64,000 bases of DNA from Siderastrea radians (Eukaryota > Cnidaria > Anthozoa > Scleractinia > Rhizangiidae), in NCBI GenBank assembly GCA_964017195.1, contig OZ024894.1, positions 1,736,501 to 1,800,500 on the forward strand, read 5' to 3'. Positions 1 to 10,350 of the stretch are shown in pieces. The translations under genes were made by a program, and so were the position numbers. The notes beneath the pieces were generated by a model that saw nothing but the letters and a program-made list of their open reading frames with translations, ran no database searches and had not been told where the DNA came from. The stretch's first letter is position 1. Every line of letters begins with the position of its first letter.

Positions 1-246
1 CCCCGTCCGTTATTAAAGCAGGTTATCTTTCTCTCTCTCCCTCTTTCCCTTTTTTCTTCCTGTTTATCTCCTCCCGCTCCCCACAGCCACGGATTTTACC
101 CGGGGCACCACAGCACGTAGCTTGCGTTTCAATCTACTGTATCTAAATGTTGTACTGAAGACCTACCAGGCGAGATATTGGCCCTTCTGTCACGTGTGCT
201 CTTTTCAGATGACATAGTTTAACTCTTATTTAATTATAAAATTCAG
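1..246 (+). other. Pyrimidine-rich intron/flank upstream of the first exon
   Basis: Non-coding by inspection. It opens with a long CT-rich tract (about 26-85) ending in a candidate acceptor (CCCCACAG, about 80-87), and ends with TAATTATAAAATTCAG, which serves as the acceptor for the exon starting at 247. A further exon between 88 and about 230 is conceivable because one frame is open, but I recognise nothing in it. Confidence 0.4.
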
Positions 247-435
247 AATATGAGTGGGAGAGGATTACTTCCTGACAAACGGCAACATCAGGACCAGAAA
301 GAAGACGTAGACGAGGAGGAACATCACGCAGGAGATGACCGCCTGGGACAGTGGATCAGGAGAAGGTGCCTTGATGGAGCACTCAACCGAGCCCCTGAAG
401 AATTCTACCCTAAAGTCTGGAAAGTTCTCGACAAG
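247..435 (+). CDS. PHKA: Phosphorylase b kinase regulatory subunit alpha, single internal exon
   Basis: A 63-codon exon in phase 0, bounded by an acceptor (AAATTCAG before 247) and a donor (GACAAG/GTACAG after 435). Its C-terminal half reads [20 protein letters not shown] followed by [10 protein letters not shown]. This closely follows the segment of animal PHKA subunits around QWLRRRRLDGALNRVP and FYQKVWKVLQK, as I recall it. PHKA is the calmodulin-regulated scaffold subunit of the cytosolic glycogen phosphorylase kinase holoenzyme. The N-terminal half is acidic linker ([12 protein letters not shown]), typical of the variable region before this block. The open frame runs past the donor into intron for 21 codons. 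Upstream exons would lie left of the window. The following exon, expected to encode the SSTTREMTPGEIK block, is not visible and may lie in the gap at 1360-1559. The MSGRG start inside the exon resembles histone H4 only by chance. Confidence 0.68.
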
Positions 436-1359
436 GTACAGTACAAGCATAAATGTTTGGATCCAGTGTCATGGGTATGTGATAATAAATACCGCTAGCA
501 CATTTCTGATCTGTAGCTCAAAATAGGGACCTCAGTCATCACTTGCGAACAATTTTTGAACAGCTTTGAGTGATATTTTGAGGTTTTGTGTTTATTTTGC
601 TCAGCAATACGAGATCTAGGATCAAAGGTATTTATTGAGAATATGGCGTCACGCAAGTAACATTAAAACGTTTATTTTTATTTTCGGTTTTGAAACAAAT
701 ATGTTTCTAAGCTACAGTATAAGTTTCCAGTTTCGTGTCTTCTTGTTTCACTGATAGTCACTTGTAGCGATGCCGTCAGTTCTCCTATCGCCACCTCGCC
801 AGTCTTCTTGTTCGTCTTCTAGTTCTCGGTCGCAATCCAGATTTCGTGCAGCTGCACACAAACTGCGCCGGTAGTTCAGCGGCGTCTATTGAACGGAAAA
901 ATTGCAATACAATGAGTACACGTAGATGAACCAAGTCCTCGCTTTTGCCCCGAAACAGATAATTGTAATAATATAAGGCTATATGGCTTTCAAATAGAAG
1001 GGTAAGAAATACGTTTTTCTCGCTCTGAAATCCCAGGTTTGGGACGTCAGTTGTTATAATCTATTCTCCTGTTAGCAGCAAGTAATGATTAATATAAAAG
1101 TAGAAATGTCTGAAGGAACTACTTGCCTCCCTAAATAAGGCAAACTTAAGTTCAGAAGAAAACGGCGTGGTTTGTGTACGATTGTAGAAGTCGAAAATTC
1201 TGATATGCAACTAGTTGTCTGTTCTTGTTTAAAGTATGAAGGTTTTTATAACTGAAAGTCCTTGTCGTTATCACAAAGTGAAAAGAAAACAAATGTTTAA
1301 CTATATAAATTCTGTTGTGTATTCAGTCGTACCTTGCTCCTTTTGCCGTTTACTCTATG

Positions 1360-1559
1360 NNNNNNNNNNNNNNNNNNNNNNNNNNNNNNNNNNNNNNNNN
1401 NNNNNNNNNNNNNNNNNNNNNNNNNNNNNNNNNNNNNNNNNNNNNNNNNNNNNNNNNNNNNNNNNNNNNNNNNNNNNNNNNNNNNNNNNNNNNNNNNNNN
1501 NNNNNNNNNNNNNNNNNNNNNNNNNNNNNNNNNNNNNNNNNNNNNNNNNNNNNNNNNNN
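1360..1559. other. Assembly gap of 200 N
   Basis: Exactly 200 unknown bases, the same size as the second gap at 28560. This suggests a fixed-size scaffold gap of unknown true length. Confidence 0.95.
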
Positions 1560-2837
1560 AATACATTAGACGCCTCCTGTCCACGCGTACTGGAATGATT
1601 CGAACGATCGAAAACGCCGCGAAAACGGAGATTTTAAGAACACTGTCCAAAGTTGAGTTTTTTGTAAACGAAGGTTTACTTTTTACGATTTGACGGCAAA
1701 AACACCACGTTAAGGATCGGAAAGGACATTTCCGAAAAGATGACCTGTAAGATGAATTTCCCCCCCTCGCCGCCTCTCTCTCTCCCAGTGTAAACAGGAA
1801 AACGCATCATACTGAAAAAGGTATTAGTGTATGCAGGAGCCGATTACCCGGAGGGTGCAACTGCCAAAAATTCGTGCAACGGCGTTTTTACAAGTAGGTG
1901 TATTTTTTTAAAAACCTTTCCCGCGAAAAAGCTGTTTCCGATGACGTCTGCATTGAATCTAAGCTACTACTTCCCCTGTAAATACTGAAATTATCGCTTG
2001 AAATACTGTCGGAACACTCCGATGAAGATTCCTCACTTGTGTCCGCCACGTTTATTTCCAACGTGGACGAGTCGTCGTAGTAAGTATTAACTGCAGTCTT
2101 TTATTATAATATTACGCAATCGCTTTTTAAAACCAATTCGCAGGAAAGGCTTATCTAAAAATAAATTTACAAAAGAAGACTTCAAGGGCTTACGTCGTTT
2201 TCGCTCGTTTTAGAGTGGAAAATCGAGCAAACACGCATTTTTTATGTGGCCTGAGTATCGAATGCCGACTTTCACTGACGGTAATATGAAGGGGATATGC
2301 TGACAACAGCATATCTGTCACTCGTGATGTCCACTTTGAACACTTTGAATAACGAATGTGGACTTTGAGAAACCAACACTGGAAACATCTGTGACATCGT
2401 TTGATTTAGAAACACCTGGAGAGATTTTTATGAGTATTGTTTACAAAAAAAGACACTGCAAACACCACCGTACATGGCATGCGCACATCGCATGCGCACA
2501 GCCCTAAATACGAGATGCGACGCCTAGCGGGGTTGTTCGATACTCACGTGAAGATTTGAATCGCATATACGTCGTAAGGAGGGTTACCATTCCGAACATT
2601 TAGAAACGACAAAAGTGGAGAATGCCTTTAAAGTGACTGTAAAAGAAAGTATTTTTGATCAGTTGGGCACATGTAATGAAGCCCAACCGTAAAATTGGTA
2701 AAATTGCATCTTATCATGAGTGTAACGCAACTGTGACCAAAGAGTCTTTTTTCCCACAATTTGCTTGAAATTTGAAGCTGTTTTACTCAGTTCAGTACGA
2801 ATAGTTATCCATCCCTGAATAATAATGCATCCCATAG

Positions 2838-3062
2838 TCTAGCAGCAGCAGCCTCTCTTCCCTCTCAGGGATTGTCAAGCAAAAAGAAAACGCAAGCGAG
2901 CGCGAAAACGCCTGCGGCGTGGAAACGTGACACGCGCGTGATGAGCCGCTAGAGGCTCCTCGTGCGCACCTCCTGTTTCTGTGCCGCAGGTGATTTTCAC
3001 GCTCGCTCGCTTGTTCTTTTTACTCGACTATTCCTGAGAGGGAAGAGAGAGACTGCTCGTAG
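2838..3062. repeat. Foldback MITE-like element with CTCTCTTCCCTCTCAGG arms
   Basis: The left arm AGCAGCCTCTCTTCCCTCTC is mirrored by TGAGAGGGAAGAGAGAGACT on the right. A second inner pair is CAAGCGAGCG and CGCTCGCTCGCTTG. ATGCATCCC on the left and ATGCACCCC on the right flank the element, which may be a 9-bp target duplication with one mismatch. The outer tip AGAGAGACTGCTCG recurs at 25257-25446, so the two belong to one family. Confidence 0.6.
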
Positions 3063-4394
3063 TTTATGCACCCCAAGCTTTATTAAAGTCTTTTTCTATA
3101 ATGTTGACAGTAGATGGTGTACCTTGCCATCCCGTGAGCACGTACCTCATCTGCAAAATTTTGACCTTTATTTTTGAGATAAAACAATCACAGGCACCCC
3201 AAGCTCAGTGTGTGGATAAGCGGGTTGATTACGTAATTACAACATGGCTGCAAATATAAGGATTTGTATGGGATTCCCGGTAATAGATTCAGGAAGATAG
3301 GTATACGCAATAATTCTCAATAAAAGAGCCGTACCTCCATGGTGTGTTTCTTGCTTCTGGTGTGGTTATTTTGCCGATTTTTGGCGACTTAAGCGATTTC
3401 TTTAATTCCCGTGTTGGGGAAACAAGGGAATTAAAGAAATGTAATATTTTTGTGATATTTAGAGCTTATTCGAGCGTGAGTCCGGAATAAATATTTAGGT
3501 AATTTTATATGAGGTTTATGTCTACTTGTCCTAGAACATTGTAGAAGGTCTCAATTACGGAGCAAAGTTGTATCAGGTTAGTTTTAAAGAGCTGCATCGT
3601 CTGAAAATAATCGCACGAGCTTATATTCTTATCAGCGGGGAAGTTAGCATAGACTTTTTTTCCCAGCTAGGATGGCTTCGTATTTTTGGGACACTAACAG
3701 GAAGATTTTGAGATCAGCAATCACACAGCCGGAAGTGGGAATTCGCGAAAATTATTAATATATTAATTCTGAATACAAAGCGTGGAATTTTGTACATGCA
3801 GTTTGACACTAACTAAAATCATTAAATATTAAAAACTATTGACAAAATAGGAAGCTCCTGAGACATGATAAGCAAGGGTAAAGGTAAGTAAAAAAAACCT
3901 CCCACATAATACTTCGTTATTTTTGGCACAATCATGCCCATTTGGATGAACTGATAATATCGCTTATTTAGTATTTATTTTTGTGAAAGGTAGTCTTCAA
4001 CTCAGGAAGAGTTTACCATGGGAGAGATTGAAATAAGTAACTTTTTAATATTAATATGTAGTAATCTCCTAAAAATGTACATTTTAATATTTTAAATATA
4101 AAATATTTCACCATATCTCTTAACGAAAAGCGCGCGAAAACATATCCACCACCTGCCACATACTAATCCCGTACTAAGGTTACTATAGCAACGCCTGGTG
4201 GGTGGATGAAAGGGTGGAATAGAAGCCAATTCAGCCGGTCAAAGGAATTAGTCTGGAATTACATTCAGCAAAGTGGTATTACTACGCCTCCATTTACCCT
4301 ATTTTGAACTTTGATTGAACATTGTAAAGGTTGACAAAACGTTTTTACAGTTTCGAAAACCGCAATAAACTGCACAGCTTGGAAGAGTGTTTCC

Positions 4395-4470
4395 CACGTG
4401 CTTTGATCTCTCGCCCTCGGATCACGAACTCTGCTTCTAATTGGTCTACGTGATAGAGTGTGTTACGTCA
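4395..4470 (+). promoter_or_regulatory. Candidate proximal promoter of the STARD10-like gene
   Basis: Within 310 bases upstream of the chosen start there is a palindromic E-box CACGTG (4395-4400), an inverted CCAAT box ATTGG (4440-4444) and a CRE-like TTACGTCA (4463-4470). The clustering is seen in the sequence. That they act together as a promoter is inferred. Confidence 0.35.
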
Positions 4471-4487
4471 TCTAATCACACATTCAT

Positions 4488-4574
4488 ATGGCTGACGTTT
4501 TGAATCAACCCATTCTAAAGTTCGCTAAAAGTGTGCAACTGGCCTCTGAAAGTTGCTTCCCGCAGCCAGCCTGA
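4488..4574 (+). other. Upstream ORF in the 5' leader of the STARD10-like gene
   Basis: ATG with a purine-free but G+4 context (catATGGCT) opens a 28-codon ORF that ends in TGA at 4572-4574. It is in the same frame as the main coding region, and the frame then stays open from 4575 to the main ATG at 4698. It could be a translational uORF if the transcript starts upstream of 4488, which the sequence alone cannot show. Confidence 0.3.
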
Positions 4575-4697
4575 CAATTTGTTCCGCTTGTAAACTCAAT
4601 ACAGCTGTCTCAAGAAAGTCTGTTCCGTGAACGAAACGTGATCGAACCACAATCGGGGAAGAAAACACTTGTGAAAGATTTTTCGTACGGCCGTTCG

Positions 4698-7600
4698 ATG
4701 CAAGTTGGCGAGGTCCGATCTGCTAAGGCAGACGATTTTGAGCATTTTCGTCGACTGGCAGAGAGCGTCGATGGCTGGAATTTACACTACGATAAACAGG
4801 GAACAAAAGTATTCTGCAAAGTCAAAGACGGATCTACGATTAGGCTTATAAAGGTAAAACGTATCGTGGCAGTGAAAGCTAATTTCAACCGAGTAACCTT
4901 GTGAGTGTTACATGTAATTTGGCTCAAAACGTTACGGGGAGGGTAAAGTTTGCTGGAAGTTCTCCTGTTTTATGGTGAGACTTGCGAGAAAAATTATCGC
5001 GAAAGCTAATCTGTGGACTTGTTGCGGTTGAGATAACGGGCAAAATATTTTATCAGCAGTTTACCACGGGAAAAAAATTCGAGCATACTTTCCCTCGACA
5101 AGTCTCGACGGAAATTAGTTCTCTTTGCTTTGTTCAAGTTAATGTTTTTGAAATGATCGTTGTTAAATAAGCTTAACGTTTACTGTCTCAAGATTATCAC
5201 TGGCTTTTCTTTGGCAGTTTAAAATGTGTCGCACACTTAGTATTAATGCATTACGTTCAGTGAAGTTCGGTAAATTGGCGTGGTCTACTGGAAGTGTTTA
5301 GCCTCGAATGCTATTTGGTTAAGCTTTGTCAGCGAAATGATTACGATACAGAAATCGTTGCTTTTTGCCTTTTAGAAGTTGTAAATTCTTTTCACGGTTT
5401 TGAATCTAATATTTTAACGAAAAATACTCTAGAAATTTAACAAGTTAACTCTATCCAGAGTTAAAATGGTGAAATTCGACCGCCTAGCACATTGTGTAAA
5501 GTTGTTATTGAGAAATATAGCTAAGATAAGTCGCGCGGTGTTACACAATAAAGAAAACAAAATATCACATTCACGCTGTGGATTACTGAACTCTTTTGAA
5601 GTTACTTCCTTTAACAGCGAAGTTGTTTAATTACCGGCGTTGCAGTTAATAAATTTTATGAACCTTTACTGAAGAATTTCTTTTTGTTTTGACCGATATT
5701 GAAATTTATTCCAAATTGCAGAAATCTACATTAAACATGTCTATGAAAGCTAAAAGCTCACTTATTCAATATTCTGTTCATTTCTCAAAACTGAGGTACT
5801 TAAGCGTGAATGCACGTTGATATAAAAAGCCTTTCCCTGGCTTGTCAGTGTAAATTCAGTCATTGTTTTTAAAACTTCTATGAAGTGCATGTATGGATAA
5901 ATAAATAAGAAAGTATTGGTGCAAGCTTGATTCTTGATGAATCATTCCGGCTCAATATTTATTTTATCAATTAACTCGGGCTTCAAACTACTGTGCGTGC
6001 ATCTGCCTTTTAATCTGCAGTCTTCTCATTTAAGTTGTAACAGTTTTATATTTGTCACAAGCTCTTTAGTAAGAAGTTATAGTCTTTGTGATAATGACAT
6101 GTGGCAGATCAAAACACTTTCAGTCATGAATTAATTTTCATTAATTAAGCTTACATTTTGTGAACACTAATAACCATCCTGCTAATATCCAAGGGATATT
6201 GTATTTGAGTATTTTAAAAAACTTTTGGATTTATAAGACTTGAATCTTCTGAAACCTTGCTTGAATCTAACATAATCGCTCAAAACTGTTTTAGTAGTTT
6301 TGCAAGTGCACTGGACACTGGACTTCACCAGCTTGCAGACATCTTATTATACTATGGAAAGACTACAGTTTGCTTGCAATAAATATTGGCCAGACAAGTC
6401 TCTTTCAGACCCATCTGGTCACAATAATTATTGCAAGCAAACTACAGTTCGCTTGCAATAAATATTTAGACCAGAGGGTCTGAAACAGACCCATCTGGTG
6501 GAGCCTTTGTTTCAGGCAGCATGAGTAAAAGAACTCTTCCATTAACCCTTCCAGCCCCAGTAGTGATCAGCATCAAATTTCTCCTCATCATATCAGTATG
6601 TTATAACACATAAAGGTCATGAGAGTAGGGGAAATGATCACCAAAGATGACTAGTCTTGATGTCTTAACAAGTTCTCCTTATTAGTACTCGATGAAATGT
6701 GTGGAGACCGGTAAGGAGAATTTGAATAATGATGCCAAGGCTTAAAGGGTGTGGCCGCTACTCAACTCCAGTTTTTGTAGCCCGAAGAAACAAGATTATC
6801 ACAACTTCCCCTTTAGTCAGGATGCTAGTCCAGTGTTACATCCAGGATTTTTTCCACGTACCTTTTTATACATCCAGGTAGAGAGAGAGAGAATGGGGAT
6901 TAAAGATTCTTACATGGTTCCATAAAATATCCATACCTTCCCCATGGACGGTTTTTTTACTTTCAAACCTTCCCCCTTATCACCCCTCTGGAAGTTCCAA
7001 TTTAGCTTCGTACTTTCCTTTAACAAGTTTAGCCTCGCAAACCTCCCATCCCCTCAGATATCCAATTACCATCCATAGGGTGTGTGTGGATATTTTATGG
7101 AACTGCACCTTGTGAAATTATGATACATTTATTATACTCATCCACAAGCATGATTTTATTTTAGGTTGTGGCAAAGTTTAGTGATGTTTCTTGCTCGTTA
7201 ATGTATGATGTCCTTCATGATGGAGATTACAGGCGATGTTGGGATGAAAATATGGTGGAGTGCTATGAGATTTGTCAGCTGGACAGATATAATGATATAG
7301 GGTATTATTCAAGTAAGTTAATCTTTATATTAGAAATGTGGAAAAAAGCAGGCTTTTGGCTGGAAATTAAAATTAAGTTGGTTTACCTGAAGGTTTACAA
7401 GTCGTCCCAGAGGATGCAGAGGATTCATATTAGGATGCAGAGGATTCATATTTTGACTGTTATTCCAGTGAATTTCTCCATGCAATTCTACCTTGATGAC
7501 GTGAACGTGGCCAAACAGAGCTTTATAAATACATCTTGTTACACATCTGGCAAAACTTTAAACCTTTCACTCCCAAGAGTGCCCAAAATCAAAACTCAAG

Positions 7601-10350
7601 ACGAATCCCAAATTTCATCTGTAAAATACTTATTATAAAATTAATATAAATAGTGTCATGTTAAAGTACTGCTGAAGAGGTTTCATTTGAATGGTAACAC
7701 TATAGGATTTCATCCACAGACTCAGATTTTAGAATCACCATATCTCCATAACTGACTCTGGGAGTGAAAAGGTTAACTGTCCTATGGATATGGCTCCTCT
7801 GCATTCAATGTTTGAGTTAACAAAATGTCTGAAGGTGATCTTTCAAGCAACTAGTCTTGACTGGATTTAACATGTCCTTTAAGCTAAGGAAGTTGTTGGG
7901 GGACTCCATTGATGATTTCCTAATCACCTCTTTTCACTTTCTGTTGATATAATTATATAATTAATGCTTGCAAAAACAGATATTTTGGATGAAAATGGGA
8001 CATATTTGAATTATACTGTGTTTACTTATTAGTTAATGGTTAAAATGTGCCCATATTACCAAGCAATTTTCTTGAATTTATGCTGTATTTGCTGCCTGAC
8101 CAAGATGGCATAGAAAGCTGTGAAAAGATAAATAATTCTTGTGCCATCTTGTAGCAGTTTTCAATTGTGTGGAAGGTAATTCACGTTTGCTTTGGTTTTG
8201 GTTTACTTTGCTCTGTGATTTGTTCAAAACTCGTGCCATGTTCCCAAACAATCAAATTAAAGTAAAACCAAAACCGATCCTGATTTGCTTGCATGTGTTT
8301 TCCCTCATTTGATGCTAGTTACATGTGTTTGCAAGCTTCGCATTCTGATTGGTTGGTTGGGTTGGTTGTGTTTGTTGTGACTGGCCAACACTCAGTTGAA
8401 AACTGTGCCATCTGCTTGTTATATACTTGATAAAAGGAATTGTTGCAGCATGGCTTAATTACATTTATTTTAATCACCACCAAGTGTGCATTTTTCCTTT
8501 TCAGTCAAGTGTCCAACACCAATGAGGAACAGAGATTTTGTGACTCAAAGGTCATGGAACTGGACCGATGACAACTTCATTATTTTTAACCACACTGTCC
8601 ATCACAAGGTAACAATACAACTGTTGTAAGATTGAGCAAGCAAGACTAGCAAGTGAAAGAAGTGAACTAGTGTTAGGTGGCCTTCTTCTTAGAGTTTCAG
8701 GGTGCTTTTAGAGTGTATTTACAGTAACTGTATAAATAGTGTCCTCCGTTAACAGTATTACTGTAAATGGTTTGAACCCAGGAGTCATATCATCGTATCA
8801 TTAGTTGGTGAAGTATGATTGTCCAGGGGATTGTAGTCTAGAGAAGGACTGTTTGTGGTGACATTGATTGACGTTTCGACAACCTGAGTGGAAGGACTCA
8901 GGACTCCGATGATGACTTCCACTCAGGGTGTCGAAACATCAGTCCTTTTCACCACAAACAGTCCTTCGCAGGACTACAGTCACCCAGACGATCATACTTC
9001 ACCGATTTATTAACAGTACTGCTTGGAACACTTGACATCTTAATAAATTTGGATGCCAATCAGAAGTAGTGTGTGTCTCTGGCTACAGTAGTTGTAATTG
9101 GTGGTGTGTTCATTGACATAGGGCAGCTTTGAAAGAAGACATGTCCCAATTATTTAATATTTATTACTATTTGGCTTATGGTTTGATGTTTAACTTTAAA
9201 GTGGGGTGTTCTTGAAAGGCTCAGAAACATTTAGTTACACTTAATTTGTAGACAGTCCTGTTCTTTGCCTCTTTATAATTAGTTGAAGCTTAACTCTCAT
9301 AACAACATAAACTTTATTTTAACTCGAATTTTAGAGTAGCTTAACTAATATATTTACAAATATTAGTAGCTAATATCTTCGAGAAAAATAATAAAATATG
9401 TTTAAAATGGAATACAAAAATATGTTACACACTTAAAAAAAACCAACTAGTATTTACTCTCTGATTTTACTCTTGATTTACTCTCTGATTTTTTTTCTAG
9501 GATATCCCTTTGAAGAAAGGTTTTATCCGTGGTCAATCAATCCTGAGTGGATATTGTGTACAGAGAAAGGGCGAGGGGTGTTCCCTTACATATGTGTCCC
9601 AAGTGGATTTGAAAGGTAATTTGATATAGCACAAGCTACATTTCACAGTGGTATACATGTACTTGTCCAAAGTAAGGGCCGTTGTTTTCTAACTCATGTC
9701 TTTTTGTCTTGGTAGGACACTTGCCAAAGTGGCTAGTTAACCGGGCTTCTACAAAGATTGCTCCAAAGGTAAGCATTTATGATGTACATAGACCGGTTTT
9801 CAATTGAGTGTCATAAAACCAACATTATTCTAATCAATCACAATGGGCACAAATAATGCAAATTGAACCAAACAGAACTCAAAGTAAATACATTCAAGTA
9901 ATTGGCATCCAGCACAGGGAAACGTGGTAAAGATCACAAATAACGTCACTGAAAGTGGTTGTCTTGGCGCCTTTTCATGCTGACATCCAATCTCACCCCA
10001 CAGTTGTTGCTTGCAAGCGCATTTGAACGTGCACATGTACGTGGAAAATGCACTGGATAAATCACTTTATGGTATCTTACCAAATTTGTTCTTCTCTTTC
10101 ATCTTAGGTCGTAGTCAAAGTTCATAAAGCTGCTCTCGGTTATCAAGCATGGAAAGCTGAGCATGCTCCTAGCTATAAGCCATGGATCTGGCCTGAGCAG
10201 AGTATTCTTCCGAAACTCCGCCTTGAGGATGTTGAGTCTGTGAGCAGTGAATCTGGAAGTGGCTCCGAGCAGGAACAAGATGAGGACATAGGAGATGACC
10301 CCGTTAATTCTTCCAGCGAGGACAATTTAGATGAAAGTATAATGCTTTGA
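4698..10350 (+). CDS. STARD10: START-domain lipid transfer protein, STARD10-like, six exons
   Basis: Complete gene. Exons: 4698-4853, 7165-7312, 8505-8608, 9501-9615, 9716-9768 and 10108-10350. All junctions are GT-AG with consistent phases, giving 272 residues. The protein follows vertebrate STARD10 (PCTP subfamily, a phosphatidylcholine/phosphatidylethanolamine carrier of the START fold) block by block: GWNLHYDKQG (26-35), LMYDVLHDGDYRRCWDEN, GYYSIKCPTPMRNRDFVTQR, SGYCVQRKGEGCSLTYVSQV, then PKWLVNRASTKIAP. The START domain covers about residues 10-215. The acidic Ser/Glu-rich tail (ESGSGSEQEQDEDIGDD) resembles the phosphorylatable tail of STARD10, which lowers membrane affinity in mammals. 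No signal peptide or membrane segment is seen, so the product is expected to be cytosolic. The ATG at 4698 is chosen because it is the first in frame after the TGA at 4572; the frame is open upstream of it but has no ATG. Intron 1 (2.3 kb) and later introns carry several MITEs. Confidence 0.88.
6361..6500. repeat. Short repeat with duplicated and inverted TTGCTTGCAATAAATATT
   Basis: TTTGCTTGCAATAAATATT occurs at about 6368 and, with one change, again at about 6450 in direct order. An inverted copy (ATTATTGCAAGCAAAC) lies between them. GACCCATCTGGT also occurs twice. It looks like a small foldback remnant in intron 1 of the STARD10-like gene. Confidence 0.45.
6916..7109. repeat. MITE-like inverted repeat GGTTCCATAAAATATCCA
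   Basis: The left end GGTTCCATAAAATATCCATA is mirrored by GTGGATATTTTATGGAACTG on the right. A related pair (TTCCAGAAAATATCCAT and ATGGATATAATTTTTCTGGA) bounds about 12036-12237, so the family is present twice in the window. Confidence 0.6.
7561..7774. repeat. MITE with AACCTTTCACTCCCA termini
   Basis: The ends are AACCTTTCACTCCCA and TGGGAGTGAAAAGGTT, almost perfect inverted repeats. The interior (GTACTGCTGAAGAGGTTTCA, then ATAGGATTTCATCCACAGAC) matches the copy at 46767-46998. It also contains the core of the ~105-110-bp unit arrayed at 35.6, 42.4 and 60.5 kb. Confidence 0.7.
8157..8403. repeat. MITE-like element with GTTTTCAATTG ends
   Basis: The ends are GTTTTCAATTGTGTG and CTCAGTTGAAAAC. 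The interior has mirrored stretches (TTTGGTTTTGGTTTACTTT against AAAGTAAAACCAAAACC). A partial relative starts near 9797 (GGTTTTCAATTGAGTGTC). I recall this type as common in coral genomes; the copy number cannot be checked here. Confidence 0.55.
8807..9003. repeat. Foldback element with GGTGAAGTATGAT ends
   Basis: The left arm starts GGTGAAGTATGATTGTCC and the right arm ends CGATCATACTTCACC. The inner arms GAAGGACTGTTTGTGGTGA and TCACCACAAACAGTCCTTC are exact complements. The loop contains GACGTTTCGAC and its inverted variant. No clear target duplication. It lies in intron 3 of the STARD10-like gene. Confidence 0.7.

Larger units (their letters stand above)
436..4487. other. Non-coding stretch: PHKA intron or intergenic
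   Basis: No ORF here looks like a protein. The stretch holds an assembly gap (1360-1559), a foldback element (about 2838-3062) and AT-rich sequence. A 34-codon ATG ORF at 770-874 lies between an acceptor-like CTTGTAG and a donor-like GCCG/GTAGTT, so a 103-nt exon (768-870) is possible, but neither open frame matches anything I know. No downstream PHKA exon was found. Confidence 0.5.

Noticed and set aside
250..264. MSGRG start resembling histone H4
   Set aside because: Only the first five residues match; the rest follows phosphorylase kinase alpha and no core histone sequence follows.
265..450. Minus-strand 61-codon frame with a membrane-like C terminus
   Set aside because: It is the complement of the PHKA-like exon, whose plus-strand reading has splice sites and a family match.
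770..874. 34-codon ORF, Ser/Arg-rich, between acceptor- and donor-like sites
   Set aside because: No family match in either open frame; too short to support as a gene.
1236..1693. Open frames across the first N run
   Set aside because: They exist only because N codons do not stop translation.
7168..7638. 156-codon open frame
   Set aside because: Only its first ~49 codons are real (STARD10 exon 2); the rest is intron read-through into a MITE.
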